NCBI GenBank assembly: GCA_002792495.1
Contig: PFOK01000050.1
Span: forward strand, 1 to 16,875
DNA length: 16,875 bases
Direction: 5' to 3'
Source of the DNA: Candidatus Peregrinibacteria bacterium CG_4_10_14_0_2_um_filter_43_11
GTDB lineage: Bacteria > Patescibacteriota > Gracilibacteria > UM-FILTER-43-11
Under the pieces are notes generated by a model. That model saw nothing but the letters and a program-made list of their open reading frames with translations, was not told where the DNA came from and searched no databases. Of the stretch, positions 1-6,006 are shown one piece after another; positions within the stretch are counted from its first letter, which is position 1, and each line of letters opens with the position of its first letter. Both the position numbers and the translations under genes were made by a program.

Positions 1-22
1 TTTTTCCTATTTGTTTCAAGTT

Positions 23-45
23 AAAAAAATGGCTACATTAAGCCA
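23..45 (-). terminator. Intrinsic terminator downstream of tRNA-Ile
   Basis: Read on the minus strand, a TGGCT/AGCCA stem (30-34 with 41-45) with a six-base loop is followed by seven T (23-29). It lies about 115 bases past the tRNA-Ile 3' end, with no gene between, so it probably ends that transcript. The stem is only 5 bp. Confidence 0.6.
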
Positions 46-158
46 CTTACTGTAGATTTGGACTAGTTTTTTTGTAGAATGTCAGATAAGGTGAAAAAAC
101 TTTGGCTTCGTTAAAAGATATGAAGGCAAAGATTATATTGGAATGCCTTTGGTCTAAA

Positions 159-235
159 TGGTGGGCGATGGAGGACTTGAACCTCCGACCTCTACATTAT
201 CAGTGTAGCGCTCTAACCAGCTGAGCTAATCGCCC
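159..235 (-). tRNA. tRNA-Ile (anticodon GAU), CCA encoded
   Basis: The reverse complement folds as a full cloverleaf. The acceptor begins GGGCGAT and pairs with ATCGCCC. The D arm contains AGCTCAGCTGGTTAGAGC, the anticodon stem is CTACA/TGTAG around loop CTGATAA (anticodon GAT), and the T arm has GGTTCAAGTCC. The discriminator is A (162) and CCA is encoded at 161-159. GAU reads the AUC and AUU isoleucine codons. In most bacteria this tRNA sits in the 16S-23S spacer; here it is a lone gene with its own promoter (303-331) and terminator (23-45). Confidence 0.97.
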
Positions 236-254
236 TTACCCATCGGCTCTAACC

Positions 255-271
255 GTCCGCCTGTGGCGGAC
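255..271. repeat. Short perfect GC-rich palindrome in the tRNA-Ile leader
   Basis: GTCCGCC (255-261), a three-base TGT loop and GGCGGAC (265-271) form a perfect 7-bp hairpin just upstream of the tRNA-Ile 5' end. It is more GC-rich than its surroundings and resembles the small REP-like palindromes seen elsewhere in the window (15440-15661). It would be transcribed in the pre-tRNA leader. Confidence 0.6.
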
Positions 272-302
272 AATTGCCTGTAATCCTTTTTTTGACTCAC
301 AC

Positions 303-331
303 AAAATACAGAACGAGGTTTTTTAAGTCAA
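303..331 (-). promoter_or_regulatory. Sigma70-type promoter of tRNA-Ile
   Basis: On the minus strand, TTGACT (-35, 326-331), a 17-base spacer and TATTTT (-10, 303-308) stand about 68 bases before the mature tRNA. Box match and spacing are good, and the next feature downstream on that strand is the tRNA. Confidence 0.6.
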
Positions 332-358
332 CAAAAATTACGGTGATCAAACCCGTCA

Positions 359-778
359 CTACCGTTGTTCTTTCCCGTTTATATACACTTTCACCACGCG
401 TTCCACCTGCACTTTTAACGGTTCTCCTTTAATATTGTATTCGAGTGTGGAGAGTTGTTGACTGGGGTTTACTTTCGCCATGAGTTCACGCACTTCCGTC
501 TGTTTATCGCGGATTTGAGGTTTTAGGGTGAGTTCTTCGTTTTTGGAATCTTCGTAATCTTTATCTCCCAAAAACTCGTCCTCAATCCGTTTTATTTCTT
601 CTTCCACTTGTCCCTGAATATCTTTCTTGGCGGCTTTGAGCTGACTCAGGCGGTCCGATTTTACTTTAAAATGTTTTAATATTGCTTTGGCATCCTCCAG
701 TTTTTCTTTCAATTCCGTTAATTCGAGCAATGTTTTTTCGATTTGACCCGGTTTTAGTCCCTCATCTTGTTTTGTCAT
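359..778 (-). CDS. Coiled-coil protein of unknown function
   Basis: 139 residues, not recognised. Residues about 10-102 are strongly charged and heptad-like (rich in L, K, E, with no Pro between about 11 and 86), which suggests a long coiled-coil hairpin. The last ~30 residues (from about 110) turn to short beta-like stretches with V, Y and N. There is no signal peptide and no membrane segment, so it is probably cytoplasmic and perhaps oligomeric. The ATG at 778 has no Shine-Dalgarno in front; a TATAAT (816-821) lies about 37 bases upstream. Stop is TAG. It is the last gene before tRNA-Ile on this strand but is not obviously co-transcribed with it, since the tRNA has its own promoter. Function unknown. 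Confidence 0.75.
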   Translation of the reverse strand: MTKQDEGLKPGQIEKTLLELTELKEKLEDAKAILKHFKVKSDRLSQLKAAKKDIQGQVEEEIKRIEDEFLGDKDYEDSKNEELTLKPQIRDKQTEVRELMAKVNPSQQLSTLEYNIKGEPLKVQVERVVKVYINGKEQR

Positions 779-815
779 TTGGTTTTAAGGTTTAAGTTTT
801 AAAAGTTGCCAAAGC

Positions 816-821
816 ATTATA
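816..821 (-). promoter_or_regulatory. Likely -10 box for the coiled-coil gene
   Basis: A perfect TATAAT on the minus strand, 37 bases before the start codon at 778. The base composition at the proper -35 distance (839-844, TTTTTA) matches the consensus poorly, so the assignment is tentative. Confidence 0.4.
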
Positions 822-892
822 TCGGATTTTTGTTCAATTAAAAACTCCCGTCTTTTTCAGATGTGTTTTTTAGCGAATTCAAAAGAAGGGGA

Positions 893-1330
893 TTACATGC
901 TTCCTTTTTTTTTGGAGCGATGATCGAGGCTGATTTTGCCGATGGGCGTTTTTTTTAACCAAAGAGCGGCAAAGATATAAATAAAATTATCCCCGATTGC
1001 TCCTGTCATTTCCGTATTACCTGTTGCGACCAAACCGATGGCAAACAGGGCAAATAAAAATCCCGATAGAATCGAAGCGAATCGAGTGAATAACCCCAGT
1101 AAAATCAGAGTTCCCAATATCAATTCCAGCCATGGCACTATAAACAAAAATCCCGTTACAAGCCCCGTGGGTATGACGGACTTTTCAAATAAGGGTGATG
1201 TGTTCTGCACAAAGGTGCTCACACCCATCATGAGTTTTCCTATCGCCATAAAAAGGAGCATGCCTCCCAGGGAGAGACGAAGGATGTAATTGGTATAAGC
1301 GGATTGGCAACATGTTTTATGATTATCCAT
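893..1330 (-). CDS. DoxX/MauE-like small integral membrane protein
   Basis: 145 residues with four predicted membrane helices (about 14-35, 53-77, 86-104, 114-126). The pattern fits the DoxX-like family: an Arg and a G-x2-K-type turn at the end of helix 1 (ILRLSLGGMLLFMAIGKL), then the typical LELILGTLILLGLFTRFA stretch around residue 68-85. DoxX proteins are membrane components of redox or respiratory-type complexes, but many are uncharacterised, so no reaction is assigned. A CC pair at residues 7-8 and a basic tail (RSKKKGSM) are visible. The start ATG at 1330 has no Shine-Dalgarno. A promoter candidate lies at 1367-1395, so it is probably a single-gene unit downstream of the L,D-transpeptidase. 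Confidence 0.75.
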   Translation of the reverse strand: MDNHKTCCQSAYTNYILRLSLGGMLLFMAIGKLMMGVSTFVQNTSPLFEKSVIPTGLVTGFLFIVPWLELILGTLILLGLFTRFASILSGFLFALFAIGLVATGNTEMTGAIGDNFIYIFAALWLKKTPIGKISLDHRSKKKGSM

Positions 1331-1366
1331 TGTAATGGGGGATTAAAAAATAAATGAGAATTTTAA

Positions 1367-1395
1367 ATAATACCCCGATCTTTTTTCGGAGTCAT
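1367..1395 (-). promoter_or_regulatory. Candidate promoter of the DoxX-like gene
   Basis: Minus strand: ATGACT (1390-1395), a 17-base spacer, TATTAT (1367-1372). The transcript would begin about 30 bases before the ATG at 1330. Confidence 0.45.
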
Positions 1396-1415
1396 GTCAT
1401 CTGTGCTACACATTT

Positions 1416-2333
1416 TTAGAATAAATTCCCCATTGGAGGTGCTTCTACATCCTCATCGTAGATTACAAGAGGGATGATTTCGCGTTCATTGAGTGCGTTT
1501 AAATCGTTGTGATATAAAAAACTCATCGCTTCGTTATCTACATTGATGCATCCCCTTGAACCTTTTTGCGCTGTATGAATTAAAATATCGGCTCCCATCA
1601 AACTATGGGGGTGGGGAATTAGCCTACCGTTTTGCGTGCGGATTGTGGGGATATTGTTGTAACCGGAAGTTCCCATTTTTCCTTCTAAAAAATAAGGCAG
1701 AGCGTCGTGGGGCATGGGGTAGCTGATTTTATACACTCCAAATGGTTCACCAAATTGATCGCGTCCATTCATCCCGCTTTTGGCAGTTCGGTAAATATAG
1801 CGGACGATATTTCCCCCAACGGTTTTCATGTCTCCGTATTTACTTTTAGGACCTTCTTCGGGGTAGGTCACATCGTATTCGTACTGAAAAATGTACTCAT
1901 CGCTTTTTTTGCGATAAGTTTCCAGGCGCCCCTTTGCCCCTTTTAATTTTACCAATTTGACCGCATAACGGTGAGGCATCTCCAGAATGCCATAACTATC
2001 CACAATCGTTGTTTTTTTATTCTTTTGAATGGTTTTCATCGTTTTCCCCCCTCCTTCCATCCATTTTACCCAGTAGTTTTGGTTTCCGGCACTGAATTCT
2101 GTCCATGATTCTCCATTTTTCGTCATGATTTCTTCGGGCTTAATGCGCATTCCTTCATACAAAATAAAGTTGGCTCTTGCCCCTTCTTCAGGCTCAGTGT
2201 AAACCTGTAAATTTTTTGTCATGATTTCTACTTCACTCGTATCCCCGAGGGCTGCCGGAGCGTAGGGGGTTTGGCTGATGAATAATCCGGTAATCATGAT
2301 TTTTAGAATGGTCTTTCTAATAATTTTGCGCAT
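1416..2333 (-). CDS. Secreted L,D-transpeptidase (YkuD domain) with N-terminal SH3-like region
   Basis: 305 residues. Residues 1-28 look like a signal peptide: basic start MRKIIRKTILK, hydrophobic core, then Ala/Pro-rich cleavage region. Residues ~35-92 resemble a bacterial SH3-like domain (VYTEPEEG..., WTEF, YWVKW). Residues ~108-296 form the YkuD domain, beginning TTIVDSYGILEM and ending in the catalytic signature: His253 and the SRGCIN motif with nucleophile Cys262. L,D-transpeptidases form 3-3 cross-links in peptidoglycan or attach proteins to it, outside the membrane. The usual SHGC is SRGC here, a common variant. The start at 2333 has no Shine-Dalgarno. A near-consensus promoter (2364-2392) sits 30 bases upstream, which supports this start. 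Confidence 0.9.
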   Translation of the reverse strand: MRKIIRKTILKIMITGLFISQTPYAPAALGDTSEVEIMTKNLQVYTEPEEGARANFILYEGMRIKPEEIMTKNGESWTEFSAGNQNYWVKWMEGGGKTMKTIQKNKKTTIVDSYGILEMPHRYAVKLVKLKGAKGRLETYRKKSDEYIFQYEYDVTYPEEGPKSKYGDMKTVGGNIVRYIYRTAKSGMNGRDQFGEPFGVYKISYPMPHDALPYFLEGKMGTSGYNNIPTIRTQNGRLIPHPHSLMGADILIHTAQKGSRGCINVDNEAMSFLYHNDLNALNEREIIPLVIYDEDVEAPPMGNLF

Positions 2334-2363
2334 AAAAAAAGGCCGAATTAATAAAAGGAGGTT

Positions 2364-2392
2364 ATTTTAATCATAAATTCGAATAATGTCAA
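2364..2392 (-). promoter_or_regulatory. Promoter of the L,D-transpeptidase gene
   Basis: Minus strand: perfect TTGACA (2387-2392), 17-base spacer, TAAAAT (2364-2369). Predicted transcription start near 2357, giving a leader of about 24 bases. Confidence 0.7.
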
Positions 2393-2413
2393 TAGTTTGT
2401 TTTCTAAATTATT

Positions 2414-2437
2414 CCCTGTTTTTTAACAGGGCTTTTT
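2414..2437 (+). terminator. Terminator-like hairpin upstream of the L,D-transpeptidase
   Basis: CCCTGTT (2414-2420), loop TTTT, AACAGGG (2425-2431), then C and five T on the plus strand. There is no plus-strand gene just upstream, so it either ends antisense transcription or acts on the minus strand to shield the transpeptidase promoter from tRNA-Ala read-through. Confidence 0.45.
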
Positions 2438-2668
2438 GGAATTACGGCTTTTCTTTAAGAAGGGAATGGGTTATTAAAAGTGACGCAAACCATTTTTAAA
2501 CACCACATTCCCATTGAATAAATATATACAAGACTGCATAAGAAACAACTTGAGATGTATTATCAGAGGCCTGACACGCCCTCAGCCAAAAGCAATAAGC
2601 GAAATACTAAGAGGGTTATTTGTCAAAGAACTTCTGTATTACGACACTTGATCCAAAGCGAAACAATG
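2438..2668. other. Gene-free stretch with a hairpin
   Basis: No credible coding region is seen. The clearest structure is an imperfect inverted repeat, GGGAATG (2462-2468) with CATTCCC (2506-2512), with an inner GTG/CAC (2480-2482 with 2501-2503). A TTGACA occurs on the minus strand near 2621-2626, but I see no convincing matching -10. It could hold a small RNA; nothing in it matches an RNA family I can name. Confidence 0.35.
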
Positions 2669-2719
2669 ATAGCAAAAAACACCGGAGAAAAACGCAGGTG
2701 TTTTTGAAAATAGGAGCAC
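2669..2719 (-). repeat. 51-bp direct repeat, copy A (contains a terminator)
   Basis: Identical to 2792-2842 at an offset of 123 bases. The repeat holds an intrinsic terminator on the minus strand: AAAAACACC and GGTGTTTTT arms (2697-2705 and 2675-2683) running into T6. This is the second terminator past tRNA-Ala. Confidence 0.9.
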
Positions 2720-2732
2720 CACCAAAAGGGGT

Positions 2733-2768
2733 CCCCACAAAATGGGAAGCGAAGCGTATTTTGTGGGG
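2733..2768. repeat. Perfect 11-bp inverted repeat between two terminator copies
   Basis: CCCCACAAAAT (2733-2743) and ATTTTGTGGGG (2758-2768) enclose a 14-base loop holding GAAGC/GAAGC. It lies between the duplicated terminator units downstream of tRNA-Ala. It has no long T-run on either strand, so I call it a palindromic repeat and not a terminator. Confidence 0.7.
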
Positions 2769-2791
2769 AAGGGCCCCTAAATCGTGAGGAT

Positions 2792-2842
2792 ATAGCAAAA
2801 AACACCGGAGAAAAACGCAGGTGTTTTTGAAAATAGGAGCAC
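2792..2842 (-). repeat. 51-bp direct repeat, copy B (first tRNA-Ala terminator)
   Basis: Identical to 2669-2719. It begins 10 bases past the CCA end of tRNA-Ala and supplies the first terminator for that transcript. Confidence 0.9.
2797..2828 (-). terminator. Intrinsic terminator of tRNA-Ala
   Basis: Minus strand: AAAAACACC, a 13-base loop, GGTGTTTTTT. The stem is 9 bp and the T-run is part of its 3' arm and tail. An identical copy lies at 2674-2705. Confidence 0.8.
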
Positions 2843-2851
2843 GATTTAGGG

Positions 2852-2928
2852 TGGTGGAGCCTAAGGGAGTCGAACCCTTGACCTCCGCGGTGCAAACGCG
2901 GCGCTCTAGCCAACTGAGCTAAGGCCCC
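2852..2928 (-). tRNA. tRNA-Ala (anticodon UGC), CCA encoded
   Basis: The reverse complement gives acceptor GGGGCCT/AGGCTCC (one G-U pair), D arm TAGCTCAGTTGGCTAGAGC, anticodon stem CCGCG/CGCGG around loop TTTGCAC (anticodon TGC), T arm AAGGGTTCGACTCCCTT, discriminator A and an encoded CCA (2854-2852). UGC is the usual bacterial alanine anticodon for all GCN codons. Like tRNA-Ile(GAU), it is normally found in the 16S-23S spacer; here it is a single gene on the strand opposite the 23S gene. Its first 11 bases are repeated 81 bases upstream (see 2999-3056). Confidence 0.97.
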
Positions 2929-2975
2929 ATGAGTGAGGACTGAAAAGACGAAACGAGTGGTTTGGCCGCCACTCA
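2918..2975 (-). repeat. 58-bp direct repeat, copy 1 (tRNA-Ala 5' end plus leader)
   Basis: Identical to 2999-3056. It covers the first 11 bases of tRNA-Ala (2918-2928) and 47 bases of leader, including the GAGTGG/CCACTC hairpin. Confidence 0.92.
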
Positions 2976-2998
2976 TGTTGAGCGTGGTCGAAACATCT

Positions 2999-3056
2999 GC
3001 TAAGGCCCCATGAGTGAGGACTGAAAAGACGAAACGAGTGGTTTGGCCGCCACTCA
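2999..3056 (-). repeat. 58-bp direct repeat, copy 2 (truncated tRNA-Ala 5' end)
   Basis: Copy of 2918-2975 placed 81 bases upstream in the same leader. It carries only the first 11 tRNA bases, so it cannot make a tRNA. The junction (2976-2998) contains an imperfect ATGTT/AACAT palindrome with GAGCGTGGTCGAAAC, resembling REP-like intergenic elements. Confidence 0.92.
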
Positions 3057-3084
3057 CACTATTCCAAAAAATAAGAACGACACG

Positions 3085-3113
3085 ATATTATCGAAGCGGA
3101 GGGGTGAAGTCAA
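3085..3113 (-). promoter_or_regulatory. Promoter of tRNA-Ala
   Basis: Minus strand: TTGACT (3108-3113), 17-base spacer, TAATAT (3085-3090). It has the same -35 box and spacing as the tRNA-Ile promoter. The transcript would start near 3078 and carry both 58-bp copies. Confidence 0.6.
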
Positions 3114-3126
3114 TAAAAAAAGGATC

Positions 3127-3155
3127 TTGATTTTTTTTTAAAAAAATGTTATAAT
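3127..3155 (+). promoter_or_regulatory. Extended -10 promoter for the 3178 gene
   Basis: TTGATT (3127-3132), 17-base A/T-only spacer up to its TG, TGtTATAAT with a perfect -10 at 3150-3155. It is divergent from the tRNA-Ala promoter, with 13 bases between the two -35 boxes. Leader is about 16 bases. Confidence 0.75.
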
Positions 3156-3177
3156 TGCAATATATTCAAAAATAAAC

Positions 3178-3621
3178 ATGCAAAATCTAGGAGTAAAACT
3201 CAACGCGCTGACGAAATTGAAATTGTATCGGGTCATCAAAGACTCTATTTTTCGTCAAATGGATACGGATGCGATTACTCCCGAGAGGGCGGATGAGATT
3301 TTTGGATATGTGAAAGACAATATCATCGTCATCGAAACCCCTGAAGCGGCCAAAAATTTTTATATTCGTGTGGCTGAAAAATTTCCGGATGAGCTTTCCG
3401 GTGTCAAGCAGCGTCTGGAGCTTCAGGAGCAGGAAAAAATCGATCAGTTGCTAATGACCCTTCTCAATCATTTGCTCGAAAAAAACGACTTTGATTTGGC
3501 GGAACGTATTATGCAGGAAATCGAAGAAGTTCAAAGTAAGCAAAAACCTCTTGAGGCGCTGGAGCGGAAGTACCCTGAAGAATTTGCACAATCTGTTGAA
3601 GAAATGGTTCAGGAGACTTGA
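3178..3621 (+). CDS. Unrecognised small alpha-helical protein
   Basis: 147 residues, not recognised. The sequence is helical throughout, acidic and Glu/Gln-rich from residue ~80 (QRLELQEQEKIDQLLMTLL), with no signal peptide or membrane segment, so it is probably a soluble cytoplasmic protein. The short leader behind a strong promoter (3127-3155) supports the ATG at 3178; there is no Shine-Dalgarno. It is the first of four plus-strand genes, but the next gene has its own promoter whose -35 overlaps this gene's TGA stop (3619-3621). A second in-frame stop (TAA) lies four codons later. Confidence 0.75.
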   Translation: MQNLGVKLNALTKLKLYRVIKDSIFRQMDTDAITPERADEIFGYVKDNIIVIETPEAAKNFYIRVAEKFPDELSGVKQRLELQEQEKIDQLLMTLLNHLLEKNDFDLAERIMQEIEEVQSKQKPLEALERKYPEEFAQSVEEMVQET

Positions 3622-3646
3622 TTTTTTGATTAAAATTTGCTATAAT
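3618..3646 (+). promoter_or_regulatory. Extended -10 promoter for the 3681 gene
   Basis: TTGATT (3618-3623), 17-base spacer, TGcTATAAT with a perfect -10 at 3641-3646. Its -35 overlaps the stop codon of the preceding gene. It has the same architecture as the promoter at 3127-3155. Confidence 0.72.
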
Positions 3647-3680
3647 AATTAGATTTATATTTTAATAAAGTTTTAAAATC

Positions 3681-4244
3681 ATGGCTGATGTTCCTAAAAA
3701 CCAAGTTGATCATTCCGGTGAAGTGGTAGCTCTTGCTCCGAAAGCAGGAGATTCTTCCATTACTCCCAAAGAAGGGGTTCTCTCAGCATATGATCAGAAT
3801 ATGGAAGATCTGCGTCGGCATGAGCCCATTAGTCCTCCAGGGAAATCGCCTGCCGATGAAGTTCGCGCTGATTATGAAAATGACTTAGAGGAAAAAGTGA
3901 CTACTTTTCAGGCTGAAAAAATGGATGTTGCTACTATAAAAGGTATTTTTGAAACTCGGGGGGCTCTTGACGCGTTCTTGAACCATTATCCTCTTAAAGG
4001 TGAGGTCGTACCGGTTTTGAAGGTGATGTACAAGCGCCTTGCGGAGGCTGGTGAACATGATGTATTGAAGTCGGTTATTGAAGGTAACGCTGAGGTGAAT
4101 CGGGAACAGGTTGCCAGTTTGGCTTTGCATTATGTTGAGGCTGATTTTGATTTCTTCAGTTCTTTTATAAAAGCTTCCAACCCTGCCGTAAAAGATGCGG
4201 CTGAAACGAGACTTCTTTATAGGGATGGATTTGCGAGAAGGTAA
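3681..4244 (+). CDS. Unrecognised soluble protein, first of a three-gene set
   Basis: 187 residues, not recognised. The first ~75 residues are low-complexity and Pro/Ser/Asp-rich (ISPPGKSPADE), probably disordered. Residues ~75-180 look helical, with several Ala/Leu/Val-rich helices (PVLKVMYKRLAEAG, VNREQVASLALHYVEA). There is no signal peptide or membrane helix. It ends in FARR; the next two proteins end in LSDR and VADR. The spacing to the next gene is 45 bases with no terminator between, so 3681, 4290 and 4672 probably form one operon from the 3618-3646 promoter. There is no Shine-Dalgarno. Confidence 0.75.
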   Translation: MADVPKNQVDHSGEVVALAPKAGDSSITPKEGVLSAYDQNMEDLRRHEPISPPGKSPADEVRADYENDLEEKVTTFQAEKMDVATIKGIFETRGALDAFLNHYPLKGEVVPVLKVMYKRLAEAGEHDVLKSVIEGNAEVNREQVASLALHYVEADFDFFSSFIKASNPAVKDAAETRLLYRDGFARR

Positions 4245-4289
4245 ATTTATTTATTTTACAATTTTTTAATTCTTAAAACAAAATTTAAT

Positions 4290-4625
4290 ATGTCAGAAGC
4301 GGAACAAACAACGCTACCTATCGAAACCTCCATAGTCGATGGATCTACTGCGAATCCAAGCGTAAGCGCTAAATCGGCAGTGAAGAGAGGATATTCACTT
4401 TTAGATCATGCTATTGCCGCTGTTGATGCCGGTTTGAAGGCAGGGGATCTTGACGGGTTTTTAGGAAAAACAAAGCCATCTACTCCTGAAGATTTGCAGG
4501 CGGCTCGCGTTGCTGCGGGAGCTGTGGGAAGACAGTTGGACGATGCCGGTCTTGCTACGCTATTGCAAGATCCAAAATTAAAGCCTGCAGTTGGCAATGC
4601 GCAACATAATTTATCCGACCGTTAA
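4290..4625 (+). CDS. Small Ala-rich protein of unknown function
   Basis: 111 residues, not recognised. The N-terminal ~30 residues are polar and probably disordered, with LPIETSIVDG at 9-18, which resembles PPIETPKVG at 8-16 of the protein encoded at 4672. The DNA behind this motif is also similar (15 of 18 bases). The remainder is Ala/Gly/Leu-rich and helical (DHAIAAVDAGLKAGDLDGFL, ARVAAGAVGRQLDDAGL). There is no export signal. It sits 45 bases after the 3681 gene and 46 bases before the 4672 gene, which fits one operon. An open frame on the other strand (4406-4597) is its shadow. Confidence 0.65.
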   Translation: MSEAEQTTLPIETSIVDGSTANPSVSAKSAVKRGYSLLDHAIAAVDAGLKAGDLDGFLGKTKPSTPEDLQAARVAAGAVGRQLDDAGLATLLQDPKLKPAVGNAQHNLSDR

Positions 4626-4671
4626 CCGGAATTTAAAAACCGCTTTTAACCCTTAATAATACAAAAATAAT

Positions 4672-5424
4672 ATGTTCGAATCATGCAATACTCCACCTAT
4701 TGAAACTCCCAAGGTTGGTGCATCTCCTGTTGATGCAGGTGCAGATGTCGCTAAAAGTGATGTTCGCGATACCTACAAAGATCTTAAGGATTTAGATATC
4801 GGCGCGTTGGCACGGAAAGGTGCTGATCAAGCCGGTGATCTTGCTGAACGTGCCAATTCCAGTTATTTTAAGACTGAGGCTGTTTTTACAAAACGTTTTT
4901 TGGATAGAAATGATAAGAGCATTTATGGAGTTCTAGCTTCGTTGCAGTCCCCATCAATTAAACATTTAAGAAGAAAACCCCTATTGCTTACTCAAGCGGT
5001 TAGAACTCTTCAGGATGCACTTGACGTAAACGTGGATGGTAGATTTGGCCCTAAGACAATGAAAGCATGGCAAGCCATTCCTGGAGATAAATTGGTATGG
5101 ATTAGTAAAAAATTACGTGGCGAATCTACAGAGACCACTGCCATTGCCGATGCTTTTCAAAAACGTCCGATTGTATTGGGCGATGTTATGGATGATACAT
5201 ATAAAAGTCCGAATTATATCGCTCGGTTAGAAGATATGCCTCAGCTTGAAATTCCTCGTATTGCCGGTCAGGGGTCTGGACGATTGTCCCATGAGGAGCT
5301 AGCTGTTCGACGTGCTCAGCTGGAAGCGGCACAGGCTGAGATGGATGCAGAAGTTGCCGAATTTTTGGAAGATCCAAAAAAGGTTGATCCATATACTCCT
5401 AAAAGAGAGGTGGCTGATCGATAA
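4672..5424 (+). CDS. Protein with a peptidoglycan-binding-like repeat
   Basis: 250 residues. The region ~106-135 (TQAVRTLQDALDVNVDGRFG followed by PKTMKAWQ) matches the PG_binding_1 pattern: L-Q-x-A-L followed by V-D-G-x-F-G-P-x-T. This small three-helix fold is common in cell-wall hydrolases. Unusually, there is no visible signal peptide; the N-terminus is polar (MFESCNTPPIETPKVG). The C-terminal part (from ~200) is charged and helical (AVRRAQLEAAQAEMDAEVAE), ending in VADR. No catalytic domain is seen, so it may be a structural or targeting protein. It is the last gene of the cluster, and the strong terminator at 5434-5467 follows 10 bases after its stop. Confidence 0.75.
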   Translation: MFESCNTPPIETPKVGASPVDAGADVAKSDVRDTYKDLKDLDIGALARKGADQAGDLAERANSSYFKTEAVFTKRFLDRNDKSIYGVLASLQSPSIKHLRRKPLLLTQAVRTLQDALDVNVDGRFGPKTMKAWQAIPGDKLVWISKKLRGESTETTAIADAFQKRPIVLGDVMDDTYKSPNYIARLEDMPQLEIPRIAGQGSGRLSHEELAVRRAQLEAAQAEMDAEVAEFLEDPKKVDPYTPKREVADR

Positions 5425-5433
5425 CCATTATTT

Positions 5434-5467
5434 AAAAAAACCGCTCCTTTTTAGGAGCGGTTTTTTT
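5434..5467. terminator. Strong bidirectional terminator
   Basis: A7 (5434-5440), CCGCTCC, loop TTTTTA, GGAGCGG, T7 (5461-5467). The symmetric A and T flanks let it serve both the plus-strand cluster ending at 5424 and the minus-strand gene ending at 5487. Confidence 0.92.
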
Positions 5468-5486
5468 GTTTTTTATAAATGTTTTT

Positions 5487-5873
5487 CTATGCCAAATAGG
5501 TGTAATAGCTCAGCGCGCCACCGGCTACGACAATGACCAAGCTCCAGAAGTAGAGCCAATTTAAGTTATTCATGGAGTTCATCATTTTTTTGATGACACT
5601 GCCCGGCAAAAGGAAGTAGCACACTCCTTTTACAAGGGCGAGCCAGCCACTGACGGTAACAATAAGCCACACGTTCCACCCCCAAACGTTGTACATGTTT
5701 ACAATAATAAGGCCAAGGAGTAAGGCAATGTAGCCCCCTATAATAAGAATGATATGGTTTTTAGCCCATTCTTTAATCATTTTGTGCCATGTGTCGGCAT
5801 AAAATAGCATGGATAACCCTACTATTAAGTAAAAAGGCCCCATGACGCCTGCAATGAGTGTTGCATTATTCAT
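5487..5873 (-). CDS. Four-helix small membrane protein, function unknown
   Basis: 128 residues with four hydrophobic segments (about 5-24, 41-59, 66-90, 106-125). Short charged loops separate them (HKMIKEWAKNH, IKKMMNSMN). Trp residues near helix ends are typical of an inner-membrane protein. I do not recognise the family. The start at 5873 has no Shine-Dalgarno; the promoter 5907-5936 places transcription start ~25-30 bases upstream. Stop is TAG. It is transcribed away from the 6007 gene, whose promoter overlaps its own, so the two may be co-regulated. Confidence 0.75.
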   Translation of the reverse strand: MNNATLIAGVMGPFYLIVGLSMLFYADTWHKMIKEWAKNHIILIIGGYIALLLGLIIVNMYNVWGWNVWLIVTVSGWLALVKGVCYFLLPGSVIKKMMNSMNNLNWLYFWSLVIVVAGGALSYYTYLA

Positions 5874-5906
5874 AATGATTTTATGTTTATTTTATAAAGT
5901 GATGCC

Positions 5907-5936
5907 ATTTTATCAGAATTTTGTTGAAGATCGCAA
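5907..5936 (-). promoter_or_regulatory. Promoter of the 5487-5873 gene
   Basis: Minus strand: TTGCGA (5931-5936), 18-base spacer, TAAAAT (5907-5912). It overlaps the divergent plus-strand promoter at 5924-5954. Confidence 0.5.
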
Positions 5937-5954
5937 GGTTTTTTCTGGTATAAT
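5924..5954 (+). promoter_or_regulatory. Extended -10 promoter for the 6007 gene
   Basis: TGgTATAAT with a perfect -10 (5949-5954) and a weak -35 TTGAAG (5924-5929) at a long 19-base spacing; the extended -10 probably compensates. Leader is about 45 bases. Confidence 0.6.
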
Positions 5955-6006
5955 CAGATCGCGCTGATCATTTTCTGCGTTTTACGGTTTAAAATAGAAT
6001 CCTTCC

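Noticed and set aside
2733..2768. A tRNA relic between the two terminator copies
   Set aside because: The palindrome is flanked by GGGGCC-like bases, but no anticodon or T arm can be drawn. A simple inverted repeat explains it.
2623..3057. Minus-strand frame of 144 codons over tRNA-Ala
   Set aside because: It reads GALAQLARAPRLHRGGQGFDSL, the familiar false translation of a tRNA gene, and the rest is the two duplicated segments.
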